DNA from: Salisapilia sapeloensis | Lineage: Eukaryota > Oomycota > Peronosporomycetes > Peronosporales > Salisapiliaceae | Direction of reading: 5' to 3' | Length of the DNA stretch: 36,251 bases | Assembly: GCA_023334545.1 (NCBI GenBank) | Contig: JAADVB010000201.1 | Span: forward strand, 1-36,251 | Part shown: piece after piece, positions 28,676 to 36,251 of the stretch | Position numbering within the stretch: the first letter of the stretch is position 1 | How the letters are laid out: every line of letters starts with the position of its first letter | Program-made: the position numbers and the translations under genes | Notes under the pieces: model-generated | What the model saw: only the letters and a program-made list of their open reading frames with translations | The model's database searches: none | What the model was told of the DNA's origin: nothing

Positions 28676-31141
28676 TTAGAAGTTCAGCTTGGTTGCAGCA
28701 GAGCGTTTGTCCTTGCCCTGAGCTTCCTGTTGCCAGTGGTACTTGAGCACAGCCTTCTTCAGCTGCAGCTTAATATCGTCGTTCTGGGCGTAATGCATCG
28801 GCGTCTTGCCCTTCCCATTCACCTGGTCCGGGTGTGCGCCTCGAGCAAGCAGCATGGTAATCATGCCCTCGTCTCCTCGTGCTGCTGCCGAGTGTAGACA
28901 CGTGCTACCATCCTTCTGGCACGCATTCACATCCGCTCCGTTGACAATGAGCAGCTCAGCAACTTTCACCAAGCCTCGACTAGCCGCAGCACGAAGAGGT
29001 GTGCTCTTGTGATCGCCACATTGCACGTCAATGCTGGCTCCTTGGCACAAGAGGTACTTGATCGTCTGCATCTCACCACAGCAACAAGCCAAGTACAGAG
29101 GTTTGATGCCATTCGCAGCGTCTGCTTCCAACAGCGACGGCGACTTCTCCAACAACGCCTGAGCAATACGCGCTCGACCGCGTTCACAGGCAATATGCAG
29201 GGCGGTGACCCCGCTCTTGCGCGTCAACGTCGTGTCAGCTCCATTGGCCAGCAGCGTCCGGACGACTTCTTCGTGTCCGCTTTCCACTGCCAAGTGTAGA
29301 GCAGTGGATCGACGACTATTGCCTTGGGCATTCATATTCGCTCCCTTGAGCATCAACGTGTTCACGACGCTCGCATGTCCATGTCGAGCTGCTTGATGCA
29401 AAGCAGTATATCCAGAGGCTTTTGTCTTGCCCTCGATATCTGAACCACACCAGAGCAAGTGCAAAACGACACTCAAGTGTCCACCTCTCGCAGCTAACAC
29501 GAGTGCTGTGGCTCTCTTCTGTCCACCGACGAATTCCAATTCAGCTTTCTTGGACACTGCGAGCTCCACGAGCTTTAGGAAACCGTTTTCAGCGGCAACA
29601 CAAAGCACTTTGGAGGCAGCATTCTCCAGATGCAGACTTGGAAAGTCTAAGAGGTAGCGGACAGTGTCCAAGTGGTTGTTCTGTGCAGCCAGAATCACCG
29701 GGTGAGAGTACTCACTCGTCTCGTCATCGATAGACGGTAGCTGCGCGTCGCCACGTTCACAGAGGTACTTGACCATGTCCAAGTGACCATTCTGCGCAGC
29801 AAGCGAGAGCGCGACTTGACTCTTGCTCTGAGACTGATGCAGCTCTCGCTCGACTCTCTTCTCGCCTTCGGTCGACGTAGGAGAGTGAGCAGACCACTTT
29901 CCTTCCTCCGAATCGTCCAAAAACTCGGCATGGACACTCGCATGTCCGTGCGCAGCTTCATCGCTACTGTTGGACACTTCGGAACGAGGACTGGACGGAG
30001 CGAGCGACGCTACCTTTTGTAACATCCGCTTCGGAGCGTACTCGGTCGTGACGGCATTTATATTCGCGCCAAAGTCCAGCAGCAGCTCAGCGCACTGAAC
30101 GTGGCCTGTTTCAGCTGCCTTGTGCAACGCAGTCGTACCGCTACGTGTGCTCTGGTCGACACTCGCGCCAGCTTCTAGTAAAAGACGGAGACAAGCTTTG
30201 TGACCTCCATGCGCAGCAAGATGCAACGGAGTGTACCCGTCGACATTAACAGCGTTCACATCGAACGCACGTAGGGAGATTAAATGTGTAAGAATCGCAT
30301 CATTCCCTCTCTCTGCTGCTAGATGCAAGGCTGACGATCCATCAGGCGCATATACATGCAAGTCTGCACCTCTAGACGTGAGCATCTTTACGGTCTCCAG
30401 TTGGTCATGTAGAATCGCAATGTGTAACGCTGTCATACCGTCCCCAGGCTTGGTATTCGATGGAGGAGAGGCTTCGGCATGCTGCGTCTTCTGTTTACTG
30501 GCTGCTACCGATGTGTCGGAGCTTATTCGTTCGTGGGAATCCAGGGATAAGTCGGCAATATGCGCAGCCGATGTCTCGCTCTTCTTGGCCGGCGACGTCG
30601 AGGACGATTGCGTGAGGCCGCGCAAGTAGTTGACCACCTGTTGGTGTCCATTCGTCTGGGCCATCACGACGGCGTCATTCCCATCCACATCTGTTGTCCA
30701 GATACTCGCTCCATTCTCCACGAGATACTCGACGACATGCAAGTGGCCGCTCCAGGCTGCAAAATGTAATGCCGTGAACCCTTCTGGCGTCGGCGTGGAC
30801 AATTGACACCCTGCCTTAACAAGCAGTCGGACGCATTCCAAGTCGCCACTGACACAAGCTAAGTGTAATGGCGTAAATCCATCCGGATCTGCCTCTTCTA
30901 ATAACGAGAAAGCTTTCTGATTCTCCTTGTCCGTACGATAGAGGAGCTTGGAGAGCTGCGCGGCGTCTCCATGCTGAGCCGCGTGGCGCAGTCTCGCAGC
31001 AGGACTCATCTCCGGAAGTTTGGTCTTGGTCCTAAAGGTGGTCGTCGTAGGTTTCTTCGGCGAGTGGTACGTGTACTTGATCGGGTCTTCGGTGACAGGA
31101 CTTCCACCGGGCTGTTGGTGCATGTCGTGGGGTGCGGGCAT
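28676..31141 (-). CDS. Ankyrin-repeat protein (about 19 repeats)
   Basis: Single exon, 821 residues, ATG at 31141; an in-frame TGA five codons upstream of the ATG rules out a longer N-terminus. After a 45-residue basic leader (KKPTTTTFRTKTKLPEMS) come about 19 ankyrin repeats, for example FTPLHLACVSGDLECVRLLV, YTPLHLAAHGGHKACLRLLL, STALHLAVESGHEEVVRTLL and STCLHSAAARGDEGMITMLL. Two non-repeat Ser/Glu-rich inserts interrupt them at about 190-235 and 390-445. Repeats in the middle (VILAAQNNHLDTVRYL, KVLCVAAENGFLKLVEL) have lost the TPLH turn. No other domain, membrane helix or signal peptide is present, so it is likely a cytosolic scaffold; partners cannot be read. The C-terminus is Lys-rich, ending in LNF. 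Confidence 0.85.
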   Translation of the reverse strand: MPAPHDMHQQPGGSPVTEDPIKYTYHSPKKPTTTTFRTKTKLPEMSPAARLRHAAQHGDAAQLSKLLYRTDKENQKAFSLLEEADPDGFTPLHLACVSGDLECVRLLVKAGCQLSTPTPEGFTALHFAAWSGHLHVVEYLVENGASIWTTDVDGNDAVVMAQTNGHQQVVNYLRGLTQSSSTSPAKKSETSAAHIADLSLDSHERISSDTSVAASKQKTQHAEASPPSNTKPGDGMTALHIAILHDQLETVKMLTSRGADLHVYAPDGSSALHLAAERGNDAILTHLISLRAFDVNAVNVDGYTPLHLAAHGGHKACLRLLLEAGASVDQSTRSGTTALHKAAETGHVQCAELLLDFGANINAVTTEYAPKRMLQKVASLAPSSPRSEVSNSSDEAAHGHASVHAEFLDDSEEGKWSAHSPTSTEGEKRVERELHQSQSKSQVALSLAAQNGHLDMVKYLCERGDAQLPSIDDETSEYSHPVILAAQNNHLDTVRYLLDFPSLHLENAASKVLCVAAENGFLKLVELAVSKKAELEFVGGQKRATALVLAARGGHLSVVLHLLWCGSDIEGKTKASGYTALHQAARHGHASVVNTLMLKGANMNAQGNSRRSTALHLAVESGHEEVVRTLLANGADTTLTRKSGVTALHIACERGRARIAQALLEKSPSLLEADAANGIKPLYLACCCGEMQTIKYLLCQGASIDVQCGDHKSTPLRAAASRGLVKVAELLIVNGADVNACQKDGSTCLHSAAARGDEGMITMLLARGAHPDQVNGKGKTPMHYAQNDDIKLQLKKAVLKYHWQQEAQGKDKRSAATKLNF

Positions 31142-32088
31142 CGAGTGGATGGCTTCTCAGCTTCGGTGCTCTCTAGTCTCGTAAATGCCCTTTGAGTCGG
31201 ATCTCCTGGCGTGCTTGCGACGAGGAAAACGCGGTGGGACAAGAAGACTAAAGCGGCTTGGTATACGCGAAAATAAAGTAACCGGCGGTCGATTGACAAA
31301 GCGCGCTTGGTACAAGGCGCTAGGAAGACGGTGGATACGAGTGTAAGTTGCGTAAGGTATCAACGAAAGGATCTCAATCTCCACGAGTGTAGAAGTCGAG
31401 AGTTTCGCGATAAGGGAATCGAAGGCAAGGCGAGTAAGCCGAACCTTTGTATTCCTCGTCCGTTTATTCGGTTGTGCTAGTTCGAGCGACGAGCTTCCTA
31501 CCTGCAATACAACGATAGACGGCATGAGTAACAGTCACCTGAAAGGTCGTGCAAAGCAACTGGTATGACTCACCGCGTGCAAATGTCGGTTTGAGCTCGA
31601 GGGACACCAGGCGACACGAGTCTTGCATCCAACGCAGCGAATTGTAGAATGAACAAGGGTGGGTAATGTCGTGCTCGAGCTTTCCCATCGCTCCAAATAT
31701 GGAACGTCCAGGACGAAACTTGATTCGCAAGTCGCCCAGTCGCGCGCCTCATTGGTTCCTCAAGTGACACTACAATGTCACGACACTTGTCCTCGCGTTC
31801 CACTTTACACTCGATCGACTGGACCTTCTTAGCTCTCTAGACGCTACAGTAGGCCGAGGTCGGAACGTCAAGTGCTCTCTCTCGTGCCTCCGACTACTTC
31901 TGTCTAGCTGGGCAGGAGATCGCGTATCTTATCTTGCTTCCATTCGGTTCAACCTAATTCTGATAAAATCCTACGCTGGCTACATTTGGCGTGCTGTAGA
32001 TACCTTTGCAGACAAGTATTCAGACGAAAGAGCAACGAAGGTTATCCACAAATTCTGCAAAGAAAGCAACGTTTTGTTGCATGAAAAT
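31142..32088. other. Intergenic region with possible spliced leader of the ankyrin gene
   Basis: About 950 bp. On the minus strand, intron-like segments are visible: gtgagt from 31573 to a tttcag, and a gtaggaag donor near 31504. A frame from an ATG near 31689 (MGKLEHDITHPCSFYN...) precedes them. No continuation in frame with the ankyrin protein exists, so these are at most untranslated exons or a short upstream frame. Confidence 0.35.
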
Positions 32089-33479
32089 TTATTCTGCCGA
32101 CGAGGCCGTCTCTGTAACCTTCACATCGCTCCCACTAACGTTCTCTTCCGGCGGCGTCAACCCCTCTAGCGTCCTAATCAGCAATGCCTTCTCATCCACA
32201 AACTGCTGATCCTCTACACCCACATCAAAAGTTACCACCATTTCATCCACTAGATCCATTCATATTCAATTCACATACCTTTGGTGTTTTGGAAGTTTTC
32301 CAAGTAAGCAATCAACTTGCCTCGATTGAGCAATAGGATTTGAGAGATCGCGTCCGGTTTCTTTGGGTTCGCGACAAAGACCTTGAAGACGTGGAATGCC
32401 TCGAATTGAATATTCGCACTCTTGTCTCGTAACAAGTTCATCATCATCTTTAGATTCTCCTTCTCTCTACATCCGTTTGTTAGTATATCGATAACAAAGT
32501 ACTTGCAAGTAGAATAGAATACCCAATATAACGCATCATGACGTCAAAATTCGATCGGTCCAAAAGGATTTCACCCAAAAGCTTCAACGACTGCCTTCTC
32601 GTGACGTAGTTTTCCGACATGAGGAGCGAATTATACTTGGTGAAGACCTACAACATGCTCCAATGAGTTAAATGAGACGTACAAGAGACCAAAAAGTATC
32701 GTACCGGATCGTATTTGGCGTTGAAAAACTGAGACGCGAGCGTCTTGTGGCGAGTCAGGAGCTCTTTAAAGGTTGCAAAGGCATCGGATCCGACCTCAAA
32801 GTTCGGCTGATGGACGTACACGTCAAAGAACTTCCACAAGTCATCCGAGTACAAGATCCTTGCTGCCAGTTTTTCATGTCGTATGCTCTAGTAAAGAAAT
32901 ACATCAGTTGCAAATCGACGTACACAAGACACAAGCACCTACTTCTCGCAACATGGTACCGCAGTTGAGCGCAATCTCCGGACTTTCGTACCCTGCCACG
33001 AGCGTCGACAGTAGCTCTGGGTCACGGTCGATATAGTCTGCGAAACCAGACAAGTCGCGTCGGACCAAGTTGCAGTAGACTTGGGCAAAATGCTTCCGAG
33101 CCTACGACATTGCGTCAACATTCCACTTACTCAACAACATTTGCAAATGTGCACACCTCGAACGGCAGCTTCTTGAGGTCGCGTACGAGACCTGGTATGA
33201 GGTCCGCTGCGATGAGTTGAGATGCCAGTTGCGCACACTTCTCCGGCTTGGCTTCTTGATCTCCCTAGGCTATGTTACTACGAGATATGCTTGCATCCAA
33301 GTTGCTATCCATACCTCGCCAAAGAGAAATTGTTTCATCTCGTTTAAGCGTTTCGTGATCTCATACTCTTCCACTTGACCATCCTTATTCGGCTTTGGAG
33401 CAACAATCGGTTGGTCCAATGCCTCCTTGAGTGTCTTGACAAGCTGCTCCGGGTTCTTCCGTCGCTTGAATATCGACAT
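32089..33479 (-). CDS. Mo25/CAB39-like scaffold protein
   Basis: Model complement join(33479..33315, 33264..33157, 33101..32943, 32887..32705, 32647..32523, 32466..32279, 32213..32089), 350 residues, against about 340 in animals. The N-terminus [21 protein letters not shown] matches Mo25. Characteristic blocks follow: [20 protein letters not shown]-type (here [20 protein letters not shown]), [90 protein letters not shown] and [15 protein letters not shown]. Mo25 is an armadillo-like helical scaffold that binds the pseudokinase STRAD and activates LKB1 and STE20-type kinases; in protists it acts in polarity and cytokinesis. The six introns are 50-65 nt. The C-terminus carries an extra Ser/Glu-rich tail. 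Divergent from the second PPR-like gene, starts 339 bp apart. Confidence 0.94.
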
Positions 33480-33818
33480 TGTATCTCGAGATTGCAAACT
33501 TGAATTGCAGAGGCGATCGAGGAAGAGGTTTCTGTAGTGGGTGAAAAGCTCTGGAGTATGTTGGAGGTACGGAAAGAACAATTCTTCCCACGCTCTTCTG
33601 TCTTTACGCTCAACCGCAGTACTCTACCTCGCGCTCCCAGCTCGCTTCTCAAATTAGGCTTCAACAATTAACAGTTATTAGACACTGTTTTCGACCAATC
33701 AAACGCGCTGCATGGGCAAACACGGCAATTTTATACACTGTTATAAGCCAACCAGGACGCATGCTACCAGTTAATTGTTGCAAAATGGACACAAAAGGGG
33801 ACAAAACACAAGAAAGCT
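33480..33818. promoter_or_regulatory. Divergent promoter region, Mo25 / PPR-like gene
   Basis: The 339 bp between the two start codons hold both leaders and promoters. No strong initiator match was found by eye; TTCAAGTTTGCAATC, about 15-30 nt before the Mo25 start on the minus strand, is a weak candidate. A frame of 103 codons here is the upstream extension of Mo25 exon 1 and is not coding. Confidence 0.4.
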
Positions 33819-36014
33819 ATGGCCACACGACTTATGCGGTTTGTCCGCGGCCGTGGACAGCTATCAGTAGCTGCAAGAACGGCGCTTGTACGATCCACTA
33901 GTCTATACGCATGTCCGCTACAGCCTCAGGTTAATTATACCGCCATGGGCTTTAAATCCGGAGCGAAAAAGCATATTACGCCTCATGTCGAGCTCCACGG
34001 CCAGTACACGTTCCTCGGTTCCAAGCAGATAGCTAGTCTATTGAAAGAGATTCGCTCCTTCAAAGACACCAGCAACTACAGTAGTGCATTAAAAGCTCTT
34101 CGGAAGCTGGATAATGCTGCAGCGTGCCAACGCAGCCACCTCTTCATTCAAGTGGCCCATCTAGTCGACCTCTATAACCCCGATGCAGAATCACGGAACG
34201 AACAGATCTACGAAATTTACAAACGCTTCGAAAGAGCAGAAACCACCGGTTTGCTTCAACCCAGTGGTTCGAGTCCAGATGCAAAAGTGCATCTATCGGA
34301 CATGCAGAGCGCATACATATCGATGAATAAGCTTCGCCTCCTGCACAAGACACTCTATAGCCTCATCTCTTCCAGCCCACTTAATCACGGGAAAGCAGCC
34401 AAGTTGTACCAGCGCAACGTGGCTGGAAGATTCCACCCAGCATATGTCATCGAGTACGACTACCTAAACTTTCTCTTACTGAACGAATGTCTTCTCGACC
34501 TTCCGTATCACGCTTGGAACGACGGTGCAGAAAGTATGCGCAGTCGCATCGATTGCATTCTAGGCCAAATGGAAAAGCGTAAATTTTATACCAGCTACGC
34601 CAGTTTCCATGCCTTCATTCGACTGATCTTTACGCATCCCGATTGGTTTGATGGAAGCGTAAAGCAAATAGCACACAACCCTTCGTCCACTAATACGCTT
34701 ACTCCGCTCATCCCACAAAAGGTTCTATACCAGGATAGTGACCAAGATGAAGAGAAAATTGGAGACATTTTAGTGTCCTACTTGAACAAGTACAGCTCCA
34801 AAGCGTTACGGAAAGATAGCAAGCGCATGGTCATATGCATCAGTACAGCTGCTTCCTTCGGTCTATTCAACGTCGCCAAGCGGATGCTTGAGATGGCGCT
34901 AGAACACGGCGTCTCTGTTCATGCAGGTGCATTCGCCCATGCCATGTCCGCTGCTGAGAGCAGTGGCGACCGGGAAGTCGTGAATGAGCTTTATCGAAAA
35001 GCGATCGAGACTGACAATGTCCATTTAATACAGAACCAGCCACGCAGTATCATGAACTACCTGTTATTATACACCACACTCGATGGCAATTTCAGACACA
35101 TGATAGAGCTGTTGCACGAAATGAACGTTTCGAACAACCAGGTGAACAATCGGACGGTCAAACAACTCTTCCGGATGGTCGCGCAGTACCGGAGGGAGGA
35201 AGAGGAAAAGGGCGTGATTCCAGACGCCTGTCCAAGCATTCCTGAACTTTTATCAGATTATAGCCAAGCCATCCACGCGAGGCCGTTTGTCGCGCGTGAA
35301 GCGGTACTAAACTGCGTGAGTATTGGAGACATTCAGTCGGCCATGAAGGTCCTGCGATCTTACGCATCGAATCGAGAGGTCAAGGTGGACACAGATGTGT
35401 ACTCTCAAGTCATGTTCGCCATTATGGTGGAGAAAGGAGTCGATAAGTACGATGAAGTGGAAATATCGGAGATTGAAAGGATGTTCCAAAAGGATCACGA
35501 CCTGCCGACATCCAGATTGTACACGCAACTTGTCCAGTTGTCGAGTGCAGTGCAGGACCTTCGGATACTGGTGGCGTGGCTAGATCGATGGGAAGAGCGC
35601 GCGAGACAGCATCCGGTGAGTAAACGAGCACTGCAGAAAGTGTTGGACCTCATCAGCAATGTCGTTCGAAGTGGAGGTGAGGACCAAAAGATGCGCTCTG
35701 GCTTGCTGCCATTTCTGAAGCGGTATCCGATGATCATCCCGTTGGACGACCCATACAACATGTCCCAGGCGATGATACGTGCTGTCACGCTGGGACACCG
35801 AGATGATGTGCTTGCCTTGATTCGTATGAGTGTCAAAAATCGAGTATCAGGGCTACATGGAAATGCGGTCGAAAGAGTGCTCAATGATTTACTAGCAGAA
35901 GATCGAGAAACTGAGGCTGCTGCATTTATCGATATGCTGCAACAGCAAGGTGAATGGGAAGGACTTTGCGAAAAAAGAAACTTAAAGGAGATTTCAAACT
36001 GGATGAATCGATAA
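33819..36014 (+). CDS. PPR-like mitochondrial protein
   Basis: Single exon, 731 residues, ATG at 33819 following an A-rich leader. The N-terminus MATRLMRFVRGRGQLSVAAR is basic, Arg-rich and without acidic residues, as in mitochondrial presequences. The rest is almost all helical: pairs such as SSALKALRKLDNAAACQRS, FNVAKRMLEMALEHGVSV, GDREVVNELYRKAIETDNV and GDIQSAMKVLRSYASNREV are PPR/TPR-like units, with degenerate spacing. It resembles the PPR-like protein at 3359-5422 in design, but I saw no close sequence match, so I do not call them paralogues. Function in mitochondrial RNA handling is inferred from the family. It ends in NWMNR. Confidence 0.72.
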   Translation: MATRLMRFVRGRGQLSVAARTALVRSTSLYACPLQPQVNYTAMGFKSGAKKHITPHVELHGQYTFLGSKQIASLLKEIRSFKDTSNYSSALKALRKLDNAAACQRSHLFIQVAHLVDLYNPDAESRNEQIYEIYKRFERAETTGLLQPSGSSPDAKVHLSDMQSAYISMNKLRLLHKTLYSLISSSPLNHGKAAKLYQRNVAGRFHPAYVIEYDYLNFLLLNECLLDLPYHAWNDGAESMRSRIDCILGQMEKRKFYTSYASFHAFIRLIFTHPDWFDGSVKQIAHNPSSTNTLTPLIPQKVLYQDSDQDEEKIGDILVSYLNKYSSKALRKDSKRMVICISTAASFGLFNVAKRMLEMALEHGVSVHAGAFAHAMSAAESSGDREVVNELYRKAIETDNVHLIQNQPRSIMNYLLLYTTLDGNFRHMIELLHEMNVSNNQVNNRTVKQLFRMVAQYRREEEEKGVIPDACPSIPELLSDYSQAIHARPFVAREAVLNCVSIGDIQSAMKVLRSYASNREVKVDTDVYSQVMFAIMVEKGVDKYDEVEISEIERMFQKDHDLPTSRLYTQLVQLSSAVQDLRILVAWLDRWEERARQHPVSKRALQKVLDLISNVVRSGGEDQKMRSGLLPFLKRYPMIIPLDDPYNMSQAMIRAVTLGHRDDVLALIRMSVKNRVSGLHGNAVERVLNDLLAEDRETEAAAFIDMLQQQGEWEGLCEKRNLKEISNWMNR

Positions 36015-36251
36015 ATATACCCGTCGTGACCATATATAACTCTTCCAACTTAATTAAATTTGCTTTTGATATAGGCGAAAGGAAAGAAGGCTCATCTTTG
36101 CCAAAACTTTCACTCCAACCAAGGCTGCATGCTTTTCTACCGTTGAGCATGTACAATTTATGTCATCGTTGTCCCTGCCTCCTGACGAGTACGAAGTCAT
36201 CCTTCACTTTGCTCAAGACTGAACGCTCTTTGCCTCGCCTCGACAATTATA

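Noticed and set aside
31464-31803. Possible separate gene upstream of the ankyrin gene
   Set aside because: Intron-like boundaries exist, but no join gave a continuous or recognisable protein; likely leader or promoter.

Overview
This window looks like nuclear DNA from an oomycete (stramenopile). Introns are short (about 40-170 nt) with GTACGT/GTATGT-type donors, many genes have a single exon, and spacing is compact. The gene set is typical: a radial-spoke protein (so a flagellated stage), a LURP-one-like protein, a tyrosine-kinase-like (TKL) receptor kinase, a CaMKK/LKB1-type kinase with Mo25 nearby, a fused double glutathione transferase, and mitochondrial PPR-like proteins. No virus, transposon coding region, operon or CRISPR array was seen. 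Species was not determined. All splice models come from reading frame, splice consensus and family motifs only.

Left third (1-11.2 kb): a RanBP2-type zinc-finger gene, open at the left edge, whose finger is built from exons of 25, 8 and 14 nt; a small acidic secreted protein, probably GPI-anchored (minus); a PPR-like mitochondrial gene (minus) head-to-head, 62 bp apart, with a 73-residue two-intron gene resembling the complex I assembly factor DMAC1/TMEM261 (plus); a bHLH-PAS factor (minus, three exons); a LURP-one-related protein (plus); and two tandem seven-helix membrane paralogues (minus).

Middle (11.2-20 kb): a roughly 3 kb gene-poor, AT-rich stretch whose only clear genes are two head-to-head tRNA-Glu(CTC) copies inside a perfect 94-bp inverted repeat; a CaMKK-like kinase (plus); a double GST whose first half has lost a key glutathione-binding residue (minus); and a 12-helix MFS transporter (minus).

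Right part (20-36 kb): RSPH3 (minus, three exons) divergent from CCT2, the chaperonin TCP-1 beta subunit (plus, six exons); a receptor-like TKL kinase with signal peptide, Ser/Thr/Pro-rich ectodomain, one membrane helix and a kinase domain (minus, three exons); a 19-repeat ankyrin protein (minus); Mo25/CAB39 (minus, seven exons); and a second mitochondrial PPR-like gene (plus).

Functional themes are housekeeping plus signalling: mitochondrial expression and assembly (two PPR-like proteins, DMAC1-like), flagellar axoneme and cytosolic folding (RSPH3, CCT2), and kinase signalling (CaMKK-like kinase, Mo25, TKL receptor kinase). No operon-like or defence-island system was found. The least familiar items are the tandem seven-helix pair, the micro-exon zinc finger, the half-degenerate double GST and the tRNA inverted repeat.
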